From Bryoerythrophyllum caledonicum (lineage: Eukaryota > Streptophyta > Bryopsida > Pottiales > Pottiaceae): 64,000 nt of DNA. The stretch spans positions 13,770,187 to 13,834,186 of the forward strand of contig OZ020525.1 in the NCBI GenBank assembly GCA_963971425.1, in the 5' to 3' direction. This document shows positions 1 through 10,943 of the stretch, piece after piece; positions within the stretch are counted from its first letter, which is position 1, and every line of letters starts with the position of its first letter. The notes under the pieces were generated by a model that had not been told where the DNA came from, did no database searches, and worked only from the letters and a program-made list of their open reading frames with translations. The translations under genes and the position numbers were made by a program.

Positions 1-262
1 ATTACAACACTTAACTCTAAAGGCACAAGTGTACCTCTGGGGTACAGAAATGTTCACTTTGACTGCAATTATCTGCAATTATCGTACAATCAAAATTCAC
101 AAGATTTTGACCACAACTTCCCACTTAAGTTTAGGAGAAGATCCTACAGTTATATTCTCAAAAAATTCATCTTGACAATTTTTAATCAACAGAGTAGAGA
201 TTCATCTAAAGAGGTTAAAGAGGTAAAATATGAAGAGTTTAGACTGTAGATAGGTACAGTAG
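1..262. other. AT-rich flank, no gene seen
   Basis: No reading frame, RNA or repeat that I can support. It is simply the sequence into which the Harbinger element to the right inserted. Confidence 0.5.
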
Positions 263-272
263 TAACATAACA
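263..272. repeat. 10 bp direct repeat at left edge of Harbinger
   Basis: TAACATAACA lies directly outside the left inverted repeat and again at 5958-5967 outside the right one. PIF/Harbinger normally duplicates 3 bp (TAA/TTA), and a TAA is present in both copies; the 10 bp match is longer than expected. Confidence 0.7.
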
Positions 273-1051
273 GGCCAGGGCGAATTGACTCCCTCGCTGG
301 GACTTACCCGAGGGGGCTATGAGGTGGTAGGGCCAAACTGGCCCCTATTTTGTTTTTGGATGGGGCCCTATTTACAGCAAGGGAGGGTCCTACATGGAAA
401 ACACTGGCCATAGGTCCCAAATTTGTCAAAGAAAATCCAAAAGAAGCCTCTGGAACCCCCAAAATAAGAGGGCTAGAAAAATGACCCCATGAAAATAAGA
501 CGGGGCCACCTAGAGTAAGGGCATGTTTCCATGTGAGACCCGTCCCACCATTTTGAGCAGGGTCTAGGGACTTCCATGCAACCTGTCACGCTCCCAACCC
601 GTCATAAAATGGAGGGTACCCACAATCTTTGACAGGCTTGACACAAGGGGTTGGCAGGTCCAGAAAATTTAGTGGGTTCCCACTATATCCATTTTAAGTC
701 TGTAAATTTTTTGTCTCCTTCTAATTTAACAATTCTAGAGATCATGGTTGAATGATTCACAAAAGTGTCTTTGTGAACTTGTGGGAACACACTCTCACAT
801 CTTCTATGTAATAAAGTCCCTTCTTCACACGAGATTCAATGTGCTTGACTTGTGAGTTTGAACCTTTGATTGTAGAGCATTTGTCTCTGTGTAGAGTTAT
901 TGTGACTATGCTAAGTTTGATTAAGTGAGTATTCAGATTAGTATGCCAATGTGATTTGACTTGTGAGTTTGAGTCTCTAATTGTAGAGCTTTTGATTGGA
1001 AGATTCGAGGTTGGTATTAGAGTTGCTAGAGATTACTGGACATTGCACATA

Positions 1052-2657
1052 CTGTGTGCCGCAAAACCGCCTCATGAGTGAAAACTTTTGCATTCGGCAA
1101 ACAATGCTGTCACATGCAATGAACAAATGCAAAAGTGGTGAAGTGCTTTAGAAAGCAAAACCTTTATATCTCAAGCACATGTGGATTACATATGAAATAC
1201 ACAAAATGCAACCATGTAACAGAGCATCAACTGACTTCATCCTTTGTGAAGCGGTTTTGCACTAATGTGTCTGTAATCTACTTAAAATGATGTCCACTTG
1301 CCCCGGGTATAAATAACAGCCCTCATTTTCCGGGGCATGCTCTCATAGAGCCTATGACACTCATCAGAAGTGATACTATTGAATGTGTGAAGGACACGCT
1401 CCCACAATTCCACTAAACTTGTTGGCACCGTAGTGTATTGGTTCAACCGCCGTTTGAGTGTCGCCCAGAGGTGTTCGATCGGATTGCGATCGGGAGATTG
1501 TGCAGGCCACTTCATAACATTGAAAGGTTGATTCAACAACCACTCCTTCATCGTCTTTGCCGTATGCATAGGGTCATTGTCATGCTGAAAGATGACACTT
1601 CGTGGGTTCACTCCAAACTTCATGAAACGTCCGTAGAGATCTCTCTGTAAAATTTCACGATATACATGTTGATTCATTCGTCCTTCTACTTGACAAATCA
1701 AACCAGGACCTCTTGCACTCATACATCTCCAAACCATCAACGATCCACCGCCGTGTTTCACAGTTTTCTGCACCGTACAGTTTGTGAGACCTTCAGTGAC
1801 TGGAGCCCAACACCAAGAACGCCCATCTGAGCCAAAGCGATTAATCTTCGTCTCATCTGAGAAGATTACCCTCTTCCAGTCATCAACCGTCCAATGTTCA
1901 TGTCACATGAGCTCTAGCAAATTCTAAGCGAGGTGTGATATTTTTTCGTCTCAGCAATGGTTTCTTTTGCTTCGTTCGAGCTTGTAAACCTGCGGACTTG
2001 AGCACCCTTCGCACAATATCCACGCTAATCTCACATCCAAAGTCTCGCCCTACAACTCTAGCGGCATCCGCAGCGGTTTCATGGCCCCCTCTCGTAACTG
2101 CTTGGACACATGCTCTCTTTACAGACACTGAAATCTTACTAGATCTATCTCCAACCAATAATTTTAAGTTTGGTAAGCGACTCTTCCGAATCCTCTGGAC
2201 AGAAGCAGGACTAACTCCAATGTGTCTCGCTAGTGCCCGTGAGCTCCATCCCTTTTCCAGCAATGATACAATATCATTTTGTATGTCAAGAGACAATCGA
2301 TACCGGCAAGGGCGTCTCATGATGCAAAGCTAGCTGAAAGGTGGTGAAGATACACGAGAGTTGTTCCTTACTAGCGGCACTTACTACGACCTCAAATTCA
2401 CTGAAAACTCTTGAGTTGTGGTCCAAGATATAGAACACAGATAGGCGGCTGCAAAACTGCTTCATTAAACAAGCTACATTTCAACTTCCCTATCTTTGCC
2501 ACTTGTCAATATCTTCCCAACATGCTTTGAGGTTTTGTAGGACACTTGGATACCAATCACGTGGATGTGGTGGCGCCACATTCTGGTCATAAATGTGGTT
2601 GACATTTTCCTTCAAACATTGACATTTTTGCTCCTGAGGCAGTTTTGCGGCACACAC
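1052..2657 (-). mobile_element. Tc1/mariner (DD34E) element nested in Harbinger
   Basis: A 1606 bp element flanked by TA at 1050-1051 and 2658-2659. Its ends are an inverted repeat of about 25 bp with core GTGTGCCGCAAAAC.GCCTCA. A second copy of the motif sits inside each end, beside the coding region (about 1243-1264 and 2446-2466), in the opposite orientation to the outer copy. Size, TA duplication and the single transposase gene fit Tc1. It inserted upstream of the Harbinger transposase, so it is younger than that element. Confidence 0.92.
1282..2320 (-). pseudogene. Tc1-type DDE transposase, one frameshift
   Basis: Reads right to left from ATG at 2320. The first 140 residues are the paired-type helix-turn-helix DNA-binding region (RALARHIGVSPASVQRI and a second HTH ending RRVLKSAGL). 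The catalytic half follows in another frame: VIFSDETK gives the first Asp, QHDNDP the second, and NPIEHLW the Glu, with 34 residues between second Asp and Glu, so DD34E. The frame changes near 1898, where one extra base (or two missing) separates FARAHV from HWTVDDWKR; otherwise the protein is complete at about 340 residues, the usual Tc1 length. It would cut and paste at TA sites if intact. A single lesion means recent loss. Confidence 0.92.
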
Positions 2658-2659
2658 TA

Positions 2660-4069
2660 TATTGGATCTTGTTAAAGTATTTTTTGCAGGCCATGGCAGT
2701 AGACAATTGCACAAGGTTTCAAGTTATGGGTGGAGCTGCTATTTCTATTGGTTGGGTACTGAAGCTCAACTCCGAGGCACCCACTGAAGGCCAACATTTT
2801 ATTTCACAACCTCTTCTCATTAGTTTGGTAGACTCATCAATAACTTCACCACTTTTGCGTGAAAATATTCAAAAGAAATATGTTTTATACTTGATGGCTG
2901 AAGAAGAGGATTTGTATTGTGTTATGGCAAATGCAAGGTTAACTTCGAGGGAGCTAAATGGCATTAATTGGGGGCATTGGTATATCTAACCAAGAAGTGT
3001 TCATCGGTGAAATTTATTTTTCCGTGTGATTATGGCTGATGATCCACTAAGGTTCAAGAATTTTTTTTGTGTCTCTGCTGCAACTTTTCATTACATCACA
3101 GAGTTAGTGGCTCCAGATCTTAAGAGAAATCTTCCAATTGGATTGGAAAATTTACCCAATAGAAAACTAGAAGTTACTCGACAAGTAGCCATAGCTCTTC
3201 GCAGATTAGCAACAGGAGACTCTTTGACAACAATTGGAGAGATGTTTGGTGTAGCAAATTGCATAGTTGCTAAAGTCGTTTCAACTTTTGTGAGATCGTT
3301 GATTTCTTGTGGTGAACACCATTTGACATGGCCAAATGCAGAAGGATTAGAAAGAGTGAAGGCAAAATTTGAGGCAAAGCACGGCATTCCTCAAATATGT
3401 GGTGCTGTAGATTGTACAGACATTCAAGTTGATTTACCAAGCAATGAACGTGCTAGTGATTATTTTGACAAGGGTAATAATTATAGTTTCATCCTACAAG
3501 CTATTGTAGATTCTGATACTCGATTTCTAAACATTTTTGCAGGGTTCCTAGGAGTGGTTCATGATGCAAGGGTGTTTTCAAACTCTGGTTTCAAAGCCTC
3601 AGTGGACCATGGCAAACGCTTGAATGGAAACCCTAGAATTATTCAAGGAATTCCTATTCTTGAGCTTTTAATTGGAGATGCTGGCTACACTCAAAGTCCT
3701 TGGATGTTGATTCTATTGCCAGGTGTCAATTTGGCACCTATGTATGATCAATTCAACTTCAAACATTCTAGCACCAGAATGTGTGTTGAAAGATCATTTG
3801 GCATCCTCAAAGGAGTTTGACGCATATTGAGAAGAACCATGCATATGGTAGATGTTAGAATGGTATCACGTATTATTTATTGTGCATGCATATTACACAA
3901 TATCATGTTGGATAGGGCAAATGAAATTGATGAAGATGTACCAATGGTAGTTCCTCATGATGAAGGATATCCTAGATTTGGGAATCGAAGAGTGATATCA
4001 CATGTAGCATTGGGAATTCGGAATGCTATAGTTGAGCATCTATGGAGTTTGGAAGGGCATGTACAGTAA
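2660..4069 (+). pseudogene. PIF/Harbinger DDE transposase, one premature stop
   Basis: The conserved part runs from ATG 3032 (MADDPLRFKNFF) to 4069. HTH-like segment TTIGEMFGVANCIVAKVV, then the catalytic triad: Asp in GAVDCTDIQ, Asp in IGDAGYT and Glu in CVERSFGILKG. A TGA at 3818-3820 interrupts the frame just after that Glu; the continuing frame (RILRRTM ... ACILHNIMLD) is the normal C-terminus of the family, and a Trp codon is the likely ancestral state. The N-terminal part expected in a protein of 400 or more residues probably lies in the frame at 2690-2989, just beside the Tc1 insertion, but I could not join it cleanly. The nuclease cleaves the element ends with help from the Myb-like partner encoded at 4523-5540. 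Confidence 0.88.
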
Positions 4070-4520
4070 TTTTAAATGTTTTATTATTTCTAAATTTTAT
4101 GATATGCTTTACAAAATATTCATAATGCAAAACATTATTTATGCATACACTATGTTACATGATTTTTTCATTAGTTTGCCAAATATTTTCATGTCCATAG
4201 TTTATAACTAAAACTATAAAGGATTTGCTTCAACTAATTAAAAAAAAATTCTAATTCACACTAGTAACTCCGAATCATTTAGTAACACAACTAGCTTTTT
4301 AATATTTTACAATTCATAAATTATACCATTGTAATTCACCATTGTACCATTTGAATAGAAGGCACAATAATGTTTACTACAACATATGAAGTTGTGGACA
4401 TATAAGATAAATTATGATAAATTCTATTTCACAATATAATATGTGAACAATTTATATCAATTGAAAAATTATAACAATTTTTTTGTCATATCACAATTCT
4501 TACAAAACAACCATAATGAG
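4070..4520. other. AT-rich spacer between convergent Harbinger genes
   Basis: Very AT-rich, no reading frame of note. It would hold the 3' ends of the two convergent transposon genes. Confidence 0.6.
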
Positions 4521-4522
4521 AT

Positions 4523-5540
4523 CTACATGTCTCTACGGATTCCAGCTATTGCGTTACTGATTGACATAAGAGTGCCTACAAAGCCTTGAGCTATCTCTTT
4601 TGTAGCCAATAACTTCTCCTTCTCAATTTCAAGGAGTTTGGAGTTTGAAGAAATTTGCATCTCCATTGCCTGTCGATGAAGAACCAAATTGTCTTCATGT
4701 TTCTTGAATTCGAGCTCTAGCATTTCCTTGTATCGTTTGTCTGCTCGCTCTTTCCCATTCACCATAGCTTGAATTGTTTGCTTCCAACCTTCCTCCAATG
4801 TTGACGCCAATGTATCTGTAACTCTTGGAAAAGAACGGCGACCCTTGCCTTTACTTGAAGAATCAGATGCACCTCCTACATGCTGAGAAGTGTCCACAAC
4901 TTCAACAAGCTCTGTAGCCCTGGATGAGTTTGGCAACCAAGATGCAATGTTGTCATAGACTTCAAGTTGAACATAAGCCTTGGTCTTCAATGCTTTTTTC
5001 TCACCAGAATCCATATCAAAATAACTCTTCTGGCCACTAGGAATATTTTTTTGATAGTCCCAAACCTTCTGCCAATATGAACGCAAAGCCTCCCATTTGT
5101 CCAAACACTGCTGACGAGATCGATGGACACCTTGTTGCCAACATTTTTCTGCAATTTCCAACCATCACATATTATGGCTCTCATGAATGACTCTAGAACC
5201 AGCCCCTACTCCATGAATGTTCCAATTTGTCTTTTTAGCATCAAACAATACCAATATCTCAACCATAGACCACAGTCTTCTTGTAAATCCGTGCCTCTGT
5301 AATTATATCAGGTTCAAGACCATGATCTCCCCCACCTATCTCAGATTCAACATTATGATCTGCATCACCCTTCACCTCACACTCCTCATTTTCTAAATAT
5401 TCTTCTTCTGCTTGAGACTCAGAGTTCAAGTCAAATGTAAACTGACTGCTTCCAGACCCTCGCCATGTTCCAAAGTGAAATGAAGCCATGATTTGAATAC
5501 CAACTGATACAGATACCCCAACCTCAATAAATTCAAACAC
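4523..5540 (-). pseudogene. Harbinger-associated Myb/trihelix-like DNA-binding protein, damaged
   Basis: Second gene of PIF/Harbinger elements; such proteins bind the transposon ends and bring the transposase into the nucleus. Likely start MASFHFGTW near 5488, followed by an acidic, Ser/Glu-rich N-terminus. A Trp-spaced DNA-binding region follows: LWSMVEILVLF, NWNIHG, WLEIAEKCWQQG, CLDKWEALRSYW. A basic/coiled-coil tail (LEFKKHEDNLVLHRQAMEM) ends in RRDM at 4523. The first part and the Trp-rich part are in different frames near 5270 (frameshift or unrecognised intron), and a TGA lies near 5165 within the Trp-rich part. It converges on the transposase gene, the standard arrangement. Confidence 0.75.
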
Positions 5541-5957
5541 TCCACTCCTTAAACAAGCAAATACTTCTAAAACTCAAACTACACAGGCCCACTATTCAAA
5601 ACTCTACAAGCTCATAGATACTTGAATGTAGAGGAGGAAGGCCTTATAAAGGTTAATTCAAGATCTTTCTAAAAGAAATGGGAGTAGAAAGATGAAGGCT
5701 TGGGAACTTTTTCTCACTAATTTGGTCCTTGACATTGATATGACACAAGTCATATACAATTCCTAGTCATGGGTGATTAAGTGATTTATTTTTAGTTTCA
5801 ATGAGATAGTGGGTTGCACATGTAAACACCATGATGGACTTCTCCCACAATATTATGAGGTGGGTAACAGATGGGTGCTACAGTAGAAAATGAGGGGACG
5901 GGTTTCACATGGAAGCATACCCTAAGTCCCAGCGAGGGGGTCAATTCGCCCTGGCCC

Positions 5958-5967
5958 TAACATAACA
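5958..5967. repeat. 10 bp direct repeat at right edge of Harbinger
   Basis: Second copy of TAACATAACA, directly outside the right inverted repeat. The first three bases (TAA) would be the standard PIF/Harbinger target duplication. Confidence 0.7.
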
Positions 5968-7560
5968 CATGTGTGCCGCCCATACAACATGCACTTTTCC
6001 ATACTTTCTGACACTGTTTCTGGCTTACTAACAAAGGCAATGGTTGATTAACAGGCTCTAATTAATCACCACCAGACAGGAATTTCACAGTCAAGGAAGT
6101 CACAGTTGAATTTCAGCGTTGTCGTTTCTGTCCCACAAACTCCAAAACCTTGGCTCAAATAGAAAATGGGCGAAACTTCCGGGATGTCCAAAGAGCCAAT
6201 GATACGCTCTGTCAGCAAACAGTCAAACAGCAACTGTTCATTTCGAATACTTCCAAGACTCCAAGTCCCTTCCACAACTTGTAGCTCATGTATATTCAGA
6301 CCCTTCACGGAATTCTCACCACAGAGTCCTTGTCCATCGCTAGAGTCCCTGTCCTCCTAATATCACTCCTACAATTTGCATCCTTCAGCTTCTTCAATCC
6401 TTCTATTCACGACTCAAGTTCTGTGGCGTGATCACTAGTCGACGCAGAAAATATTACTGTAGTGAGTCCACTAAGATCACAAGTCTAGTTCCGCATGTTT
6501 CATATGTCAATTGCACTCAGATCACAGGTCTAGTATCACAGTATTCTCAGAAACAGTTCAGTTTCATAATCACAAGCCTAGCACCAGAGTGTTTTCCTGG
6601 TTCTAGACTGCACTAGATGAGTGTCTCCTGACCGACGGAACGCTTTCAACAAACGAGTCCCTGCTCCTACTCTCCCTCTGATTTCCACACTTCTCCGACC
6701 TTGAAGTGCTATGGCTACTTTTCCAGTGGCCCAGCAGGAGCAGCAGCAAGAGCCAAGCACTGCTGGCAAGCTTGGTGCGGAGATTCCAAACCTGCACTCG
6801 GCCTTGACTTCTCGAGGAGAGGGTGCCCGAAATTCAGGAGCTGGAGCTGCTCAGGTTCGAGCTCGTGGGAGTGACGGTCTTGCAGCGCGCTTCATCACCG
6901 CCAATGTTATCCCAGGTGCAGCTCTCGAATGAACCCGGTGATTACACTGATATTCACAGGAATTTCCTTGATTTCCAGCAGCTTGTTGTGCACCCCAATT
7001 GGTCGGTGGCATGTAGAGGAACTTTCGTGAGTTACAGTTGAAGAGTACTTTTGCAGAGGTGATCGGATGTCATATAATCCTCTTTGTAGTAATATGATTC
7101 TGGTAGTTGTAGTGATTTGATTCTACTAGTAGTAATATTATAATTTTCTCCCAGTACTAGACACAATAAGGCCATATGTGTTATATCAGCAGTTTCCATA
7201 GGGCCAACTAAAAATAGTATTGTCTTTACTTGAATAAGCTGTAATTCTTTCTCTACTCATGACACTCCAATGATCTAAGATGTATGACACTCCAATGATC
7301 AAAGTTATATGAAGCTGTCATTTCCAACAATTTTTTGTTCATTCATTTTCTTAAAACTATAAAACATTCTAAAGGTGATGGATTACTCTCTCAAATTATC
7401 ACTCCACCGTCGTGGTTATCGTCTCCGCCCAGTGCCCACTATATCCTCCTCATACGCTACAAGGGAAGATCACTTCCCATGATCAGAGGCGAGTGAGTCG
7501 ACCTTATTCGGAGTACTAAGTTGATGATTCGATCCGGTAGCGTCGTGCCATCTATGAGGG
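5968..7560. other. Unassigned region, possible gene remnant near 6.7-7.0 kb
   Basis: No gene I recognise. The stretch 6600-7040 is more GC-rich and contains overlapping frames: an ATG at 6711 opens a Gln-rich 73-residue frame, and a second frame ends about 7041. Neither has a recognisable domain or a clear splice continuation. Near 6460-6590 a short motif around ATCACAAGTCTAG recurs three times. It could be a decayed exon of an unknown gene. Confidence 0.3.
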
Positions 7561-7563
7561 CGT

Positions 7564-8700
7564 CTAGCGCAGCAGCAAGTTCACGAAGTGTGGGACAAAA
7601 CCAGACTCGTCATCAGCTCGACGTTGTTTGGCGCGTTGTCTGTGGTTCTCGATTTCGAAGACGCGGTCGAAGATGTCGCCTTGGAGCGCTCGGAAGTAGT
7701 TGAATCTCTTTGTTGGAGCTTTGCGATGAAGCCTACTGAAGGTACGAGACGTGGTTGCTGATGAGGAACACCCCGAGCCACTCATCATGAACTCGAAGTC
7801 CTCTCTGTCCTTGCTCTCCATCCTGTCTCTGAAGAACCTGCACTGGATGATTCTCGCATTCGTATCAGAGAAGAGCGATTTGAACTGATAATGTTCGTCA
7901 TGTTGATCGCCGTTACGTGCTGCAGCCACTTCTTGACGTCGATCGGCTTCCCCTGCTCGGCGGCCGCGACGATCTCCCTCACGCGGGTCTGATTCTCGTC
8001 CATTGTCACTCTCTGGTAGGACGCCTGGCGCTGCACACTGACGAGCTCGGTGACGAGCTCGGAGATGCAGATCTTCCGCAGTTGCCGCCAGTATGGCCTA
8101 TCCGCCATGTACTAGAGGTTGTTCCCGCTGTCCGTGATCACGTCAAAGCACATGGGCCGGGGGCGGTCCAAGAATTTGGCGTCATGGCTCCGGAACAGCT
8201 CCTCGGCGACTGCAGCGCTCGACAGCATGACCGTCGGCACCGAACCTGCAAACACGAAACCAACACAGGTCGAATCAACGTACAGAATACGAAACCAATA
8301 GACCTGCTAGATAAGAGTACAGAGTGTCTCGCCATTATCATGCAAGCAGTTAGACTGAAACTCACCTCGTAACTCACATCGGAACTCTCGATGGATAACC
8401 CCTATCTTTAGTACTGTTTTTCTCAGGCCTAGTTTGATGGATACGAAGTGCTAAGTCCCCTCGCATGCTAATATCATCAGAGATGGGACACTTACCCAAG
8501 CGGAGGAACATGAGGTTGCCATACTTGGCGGCGTGGTGAGGGAGATGGCAGTTAAGCTGCCCACCAAATCCCACGCCGGCCACGGACCCCGAGGCAGCTT
8601 ATTCCTCCGCTCCTACGTTAAGTAGAGCGCCGCAAGCGTCGTCGTCACCAGCGAGACGGCAAGCGATGTGGTCACAGTACATGGCTCACTGTTCATGACG
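7564..8700 (-). pseudogene. Cytochrome P450 pseudogene (CYP71 clan), 5' half only
   Basis: Reads right to left. ATG near 8698 opens a hydrophobic anchor (SLAVSLVTTTLAALYL), then a stop and the hinge RRNKLPRGPWP. Exon 1 ends LPHHAAKYGNLMFLRLG with a GTAAGT donor at 8495; exon 2 starts at 8245 after TTTGCAG, and the join restores LRLG-SVPTVMLSS in phase. Exon 2 gives EELFRSHDAKFLDRPRP, a stop, PYWRQLRKICISEL (helix C WxxxR), GKPIDVKKWLQHVT, then after a frame change KIENHRQ-like and FVNLLLR motifs before similarity ends near 7564. The I-helix, ExxR and heme-binding Cys parts are absent. Defects are at least two stops, one or more frameshifts and loss of the 3' half. The kept intron shows a DNA-level duplicate, not a retrocopy. 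Confidence 0.8.
8246..8495 (-). other. Intron of the P450 pseudogene
   Basis: GTAAGT donor at the right edge and TTTGCAG acceptor at the left edge on the minus strand. Removing it gives FLRLG-SVPTV in a continuous frame, which is how P450 N-termini normally read. Confidence 0.75.
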
Positions 8701-9300
8701 CTCCTCATGGCTGTTCACTTCGGCGCCCCAAGTTGCTGCAATCAATCCAGGCGTTGTAGCTCTAGTCCTTCCACAACAACGCAGCTGCTATGATCTAGTG
8801 TTCCTGATACTGATCCTGTGCATGAGAATGTGGTTTCACCAACTCAACAATTGATTTATCTAGCGTTTCCCTTCGACGATAATTCATCTGCAAATGATTC
8901 AAAGTTTCTAGTACAGTTACTTATGTGAATGAGCGTTTGGTCACAAGATCTCTCAGCAACTGAACGAGCATCCATAGTTTCCCTTTCGCAACCGAGGCGC
9001 TGCAGTGATCGATGTGAGAACATGGTTGATTGTTCACGTGCACAACTCTAAAATTGCAATGTGTATCCACACTAATTGATCTATAAATGCTACAAATTTC
9101 TCCTCTTCATATAAAAATCTTCATGTGAAGTAAAAAACTATAACACTTCCAAATCATATACTCCTACTATATGATTTTCAGTGTAATGAATCTCCGTACT
9201 TGCACCAATACATCACTACACTGTTCACCTTATATTCTGTCGTGTGGATGAAACTATTTTGAAATACATGCACTTATTCCTGCAATTCCAAATTACAGTG
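8701..9300. other. Intergenic DNA, nothing recognised
   Basis: No supported gene, RNA or repeat. Base composition falls from the GC-rich pseudogene into AT-rich DNA. Confidence 0.5.
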
Positions 9301-9309
9301 GTACTCCTC

Positions 9310-9600
9310 AATTTTCAATTCAGAGAAGAACTTTGGTCCCCAAGGAGGATTGTTGTGGATATAGTGTTTGTTCATTCTCCTCACTAAGCCTATGGCCACA
9401 AGACATAGTTTGTGTAATAGGACTACTACACCCTTTGGAGGGTAACTATTTTTCTACAGTAAGTGCTTTAGAAACAACCGACATGTCATCTTCCCTGAGG
9501 GCCATGTGGGTACCTATACAACAAGGTCTTGAGACCCCTCACCATAGTTGGGTGGACTATGGTCGCGGTAGAATTCTCAATCCACATCAAATGATGTAGT
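9310..9600. repeat. Dispersed repeat, copy 1
   Basis: Shares a long stretch with 10290-10645: blocks such as GTGTTTGTTCATTCTC, CATGTGGGTACC versus TTTGTGGGTCC, ACAACAAGG and GGGTGGACTATGG occur in the same order. The spacing differs, so these are diverged copies of one element. A shorter trace (TTTGTTCATTCTCTTCA) occurs near 24730. Confidence 0.7.
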
Positions 9601-9604
9601 GCAA

Positions 9605-9775
9605 AAATACTGTATGCGGTGGTCAATTTTGTACATAATTAATACTCAATGAAAAATGTCCAAATTTTTTTGGGAAATTTAAAAGATTTGCTTAGGTGAT
9701 ATCCATGTAATGCCAAGGTAATATCCACGTAAAGCCTAGGTGAAACCCGTTGTGTCTGAGCAATTGCAGAAGGGA
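9605..9775 (-). repeat. Repeat family with variable TATCACC units, copy 1
   Basis: Contains short internal units of the kind GGTGATATCCATGTAATGCCAA, repeated about three times and flanked by conserved sequence (TTAAAAGATTTGCTTAGGTG; GTGAAACCCGTTGTGTC). Related copies are at 12830-13000, 24775-24985 and 36295-36510. Confidence 0.6.
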
Positions 9776-9884
9776 GAAATATTTAGTTTGATAAGTAGGT
9801 GCTCGACATTGACCATTGCATATGGTAGACTGTCTAAGTGTGAGTTGTTTATGTATTTTTGACACAATATTAATGTGGATCGGG

Positions 9885-10212
9885 TATTTCTAAACAAAAT
9901 TTGCTTGGATGCTGAGTGGATGACGGGATAGTCAAAATTTGGCGCCGAGTGAAGACAAAGTCCACCAATTAACTCAACATAGGAAGAAAAATGAATTGCT
10001 TTTCAAATTTCAAACACTATAATCTTTCAATCCGTGCGGTGCGGTCATAGTTTATGAAATTTTGTGAGTAGATTACTTAATAAGTCTTAATTGAAATCCT
10101 ACTATAAAATTTGCAATGAAAGTTTTTTTGCTTCCTTATTCATTGCATTAGAATTAACAATTTTGAAGTGTTTTTGGTGTAGAACATTGTCAAGGATTTT
10201 GAGGGGTTAGAA
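9885..10212. repeat. Fragment of TTAA-ended repeat (3' third)
   Basis: Matches the end portion of the complete copies: TGAAGTCAAAGTC-like start, CTTTCAATCCGTGCGGT core, TTTTGAAGTGTTTTTGGTGTA and an end GAGGGGTTAG. The 5' part is missing. Confidence 0.65.
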
Positions 10213-10289
10213 AATTAAAAAATTGATAATCTATAAAGTAGAAGTAAAATAGGAAATGAAATAAAGAAGAAGAAGCCGAAATAAACCGC

Positions 10290-10645
10290 CGTGAATATTG
10301 TGTTTGTTCATTCTCTTCACTAAGCAAATGGCCACGGGTCATAGGCTAGTGTAATAGAACTACTCCACCCTCTCGAGGGTAAACACTTTTATGGCCATAT
10401 TCGTTAAATTGAGACATTTCACAAAGTTTGTGACTTCCATCGCTACTATTGTCAAGTTCAAAGTCACTCATTTGAGACTCTAAAATGTCTCAATTTAATG
10501 AATATGGCGTTTTTTTTACACTAAGTGCTTCCCTACACTAATTGCCTTAGAGACAACCGACATATCATCTCCCCCAAGGGCTTTGTGGGTCCTCATACAA
10601 CAAGGCCTTGGGACCCCCGACCATAATTGGGTGGACTATGGTGGT
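10290..10645. repeat. Dispersed repeat, copy 2
   Basis: Second copy of the 9310-9600 repeat. It carries an extra insert of about 130 bp whose two halves are inverted (GCCATATTCGTTAAATTGAGACATTT at 10393 and its complement near 10480-10509), i.e. a small foldback lying inside the repeat. Confidence 0.7.
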
Positions 10646-10943
10646 AGGTACCACACCAGCAATAGGACTATAACTAACAACCACCTCACCGGTGTGCCAT
10701 GACCCAAACCACTACATCAAGGCCGTGGTGCTTTAATGAAATAAAAGTGTACGACTGCACATGTCACACTAGTCTTCAATATTCAGTATGACAGAAGTTA
10801 GTAGTTACAAAACTCAAGTTAGAAATAATTTTAGCTGCCTTTGGAAATAAAGTAGAACGAGCCAAGCTGTAGCATGAATCTGAGCTGCAAGGTAATAACT
10901 TGAAAATTATCCACTTCTAAATATAAACATTTAGAACCCAATA

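Larger units (their letters stand above)
273..5957. mobile_element. PIF/Harbinger transposon, two-gene type, with nested Tc1
   Basis: The ends form a 34 bp inverted repeat (273-306 and 5923-5956) with one mismatch, starting GGCCAGGGCGAATTGA. A second subterminal pair with several mismatches lies near 510-553 and 5870-5922 (core TTCCATGTGA.ACCCGTCCC). Inside are the two genes diagnostic of this superfamily: a DDE transposase on the plus strand and a Myb/trihelix-like DNA-binding protein on the minus strand, convergently arranged. The 5.7 kb length includes a 1.6 kb Tc1 insertion at 1052-2657, so the element itself was about 4.1 kb. Both genes carry defects, so this copy is probably not autonomous. 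The left subterminal region has about 200 bp (roughly 306-515) that the right one lacks. Confidence 0.9.

Noticed and set aside
306-515. Separate nested MITE in the left Harbinger end
   Set aside because: There is about 200 bp absent from the right end, but I could not identify its own inverted repeats or a clear duplication.
6711-6932. Gln-rich protein starting MATFPVAQQEQQQEP
   Set aside because: Short, no domain, no convincing splice continuation; left as unassigned.
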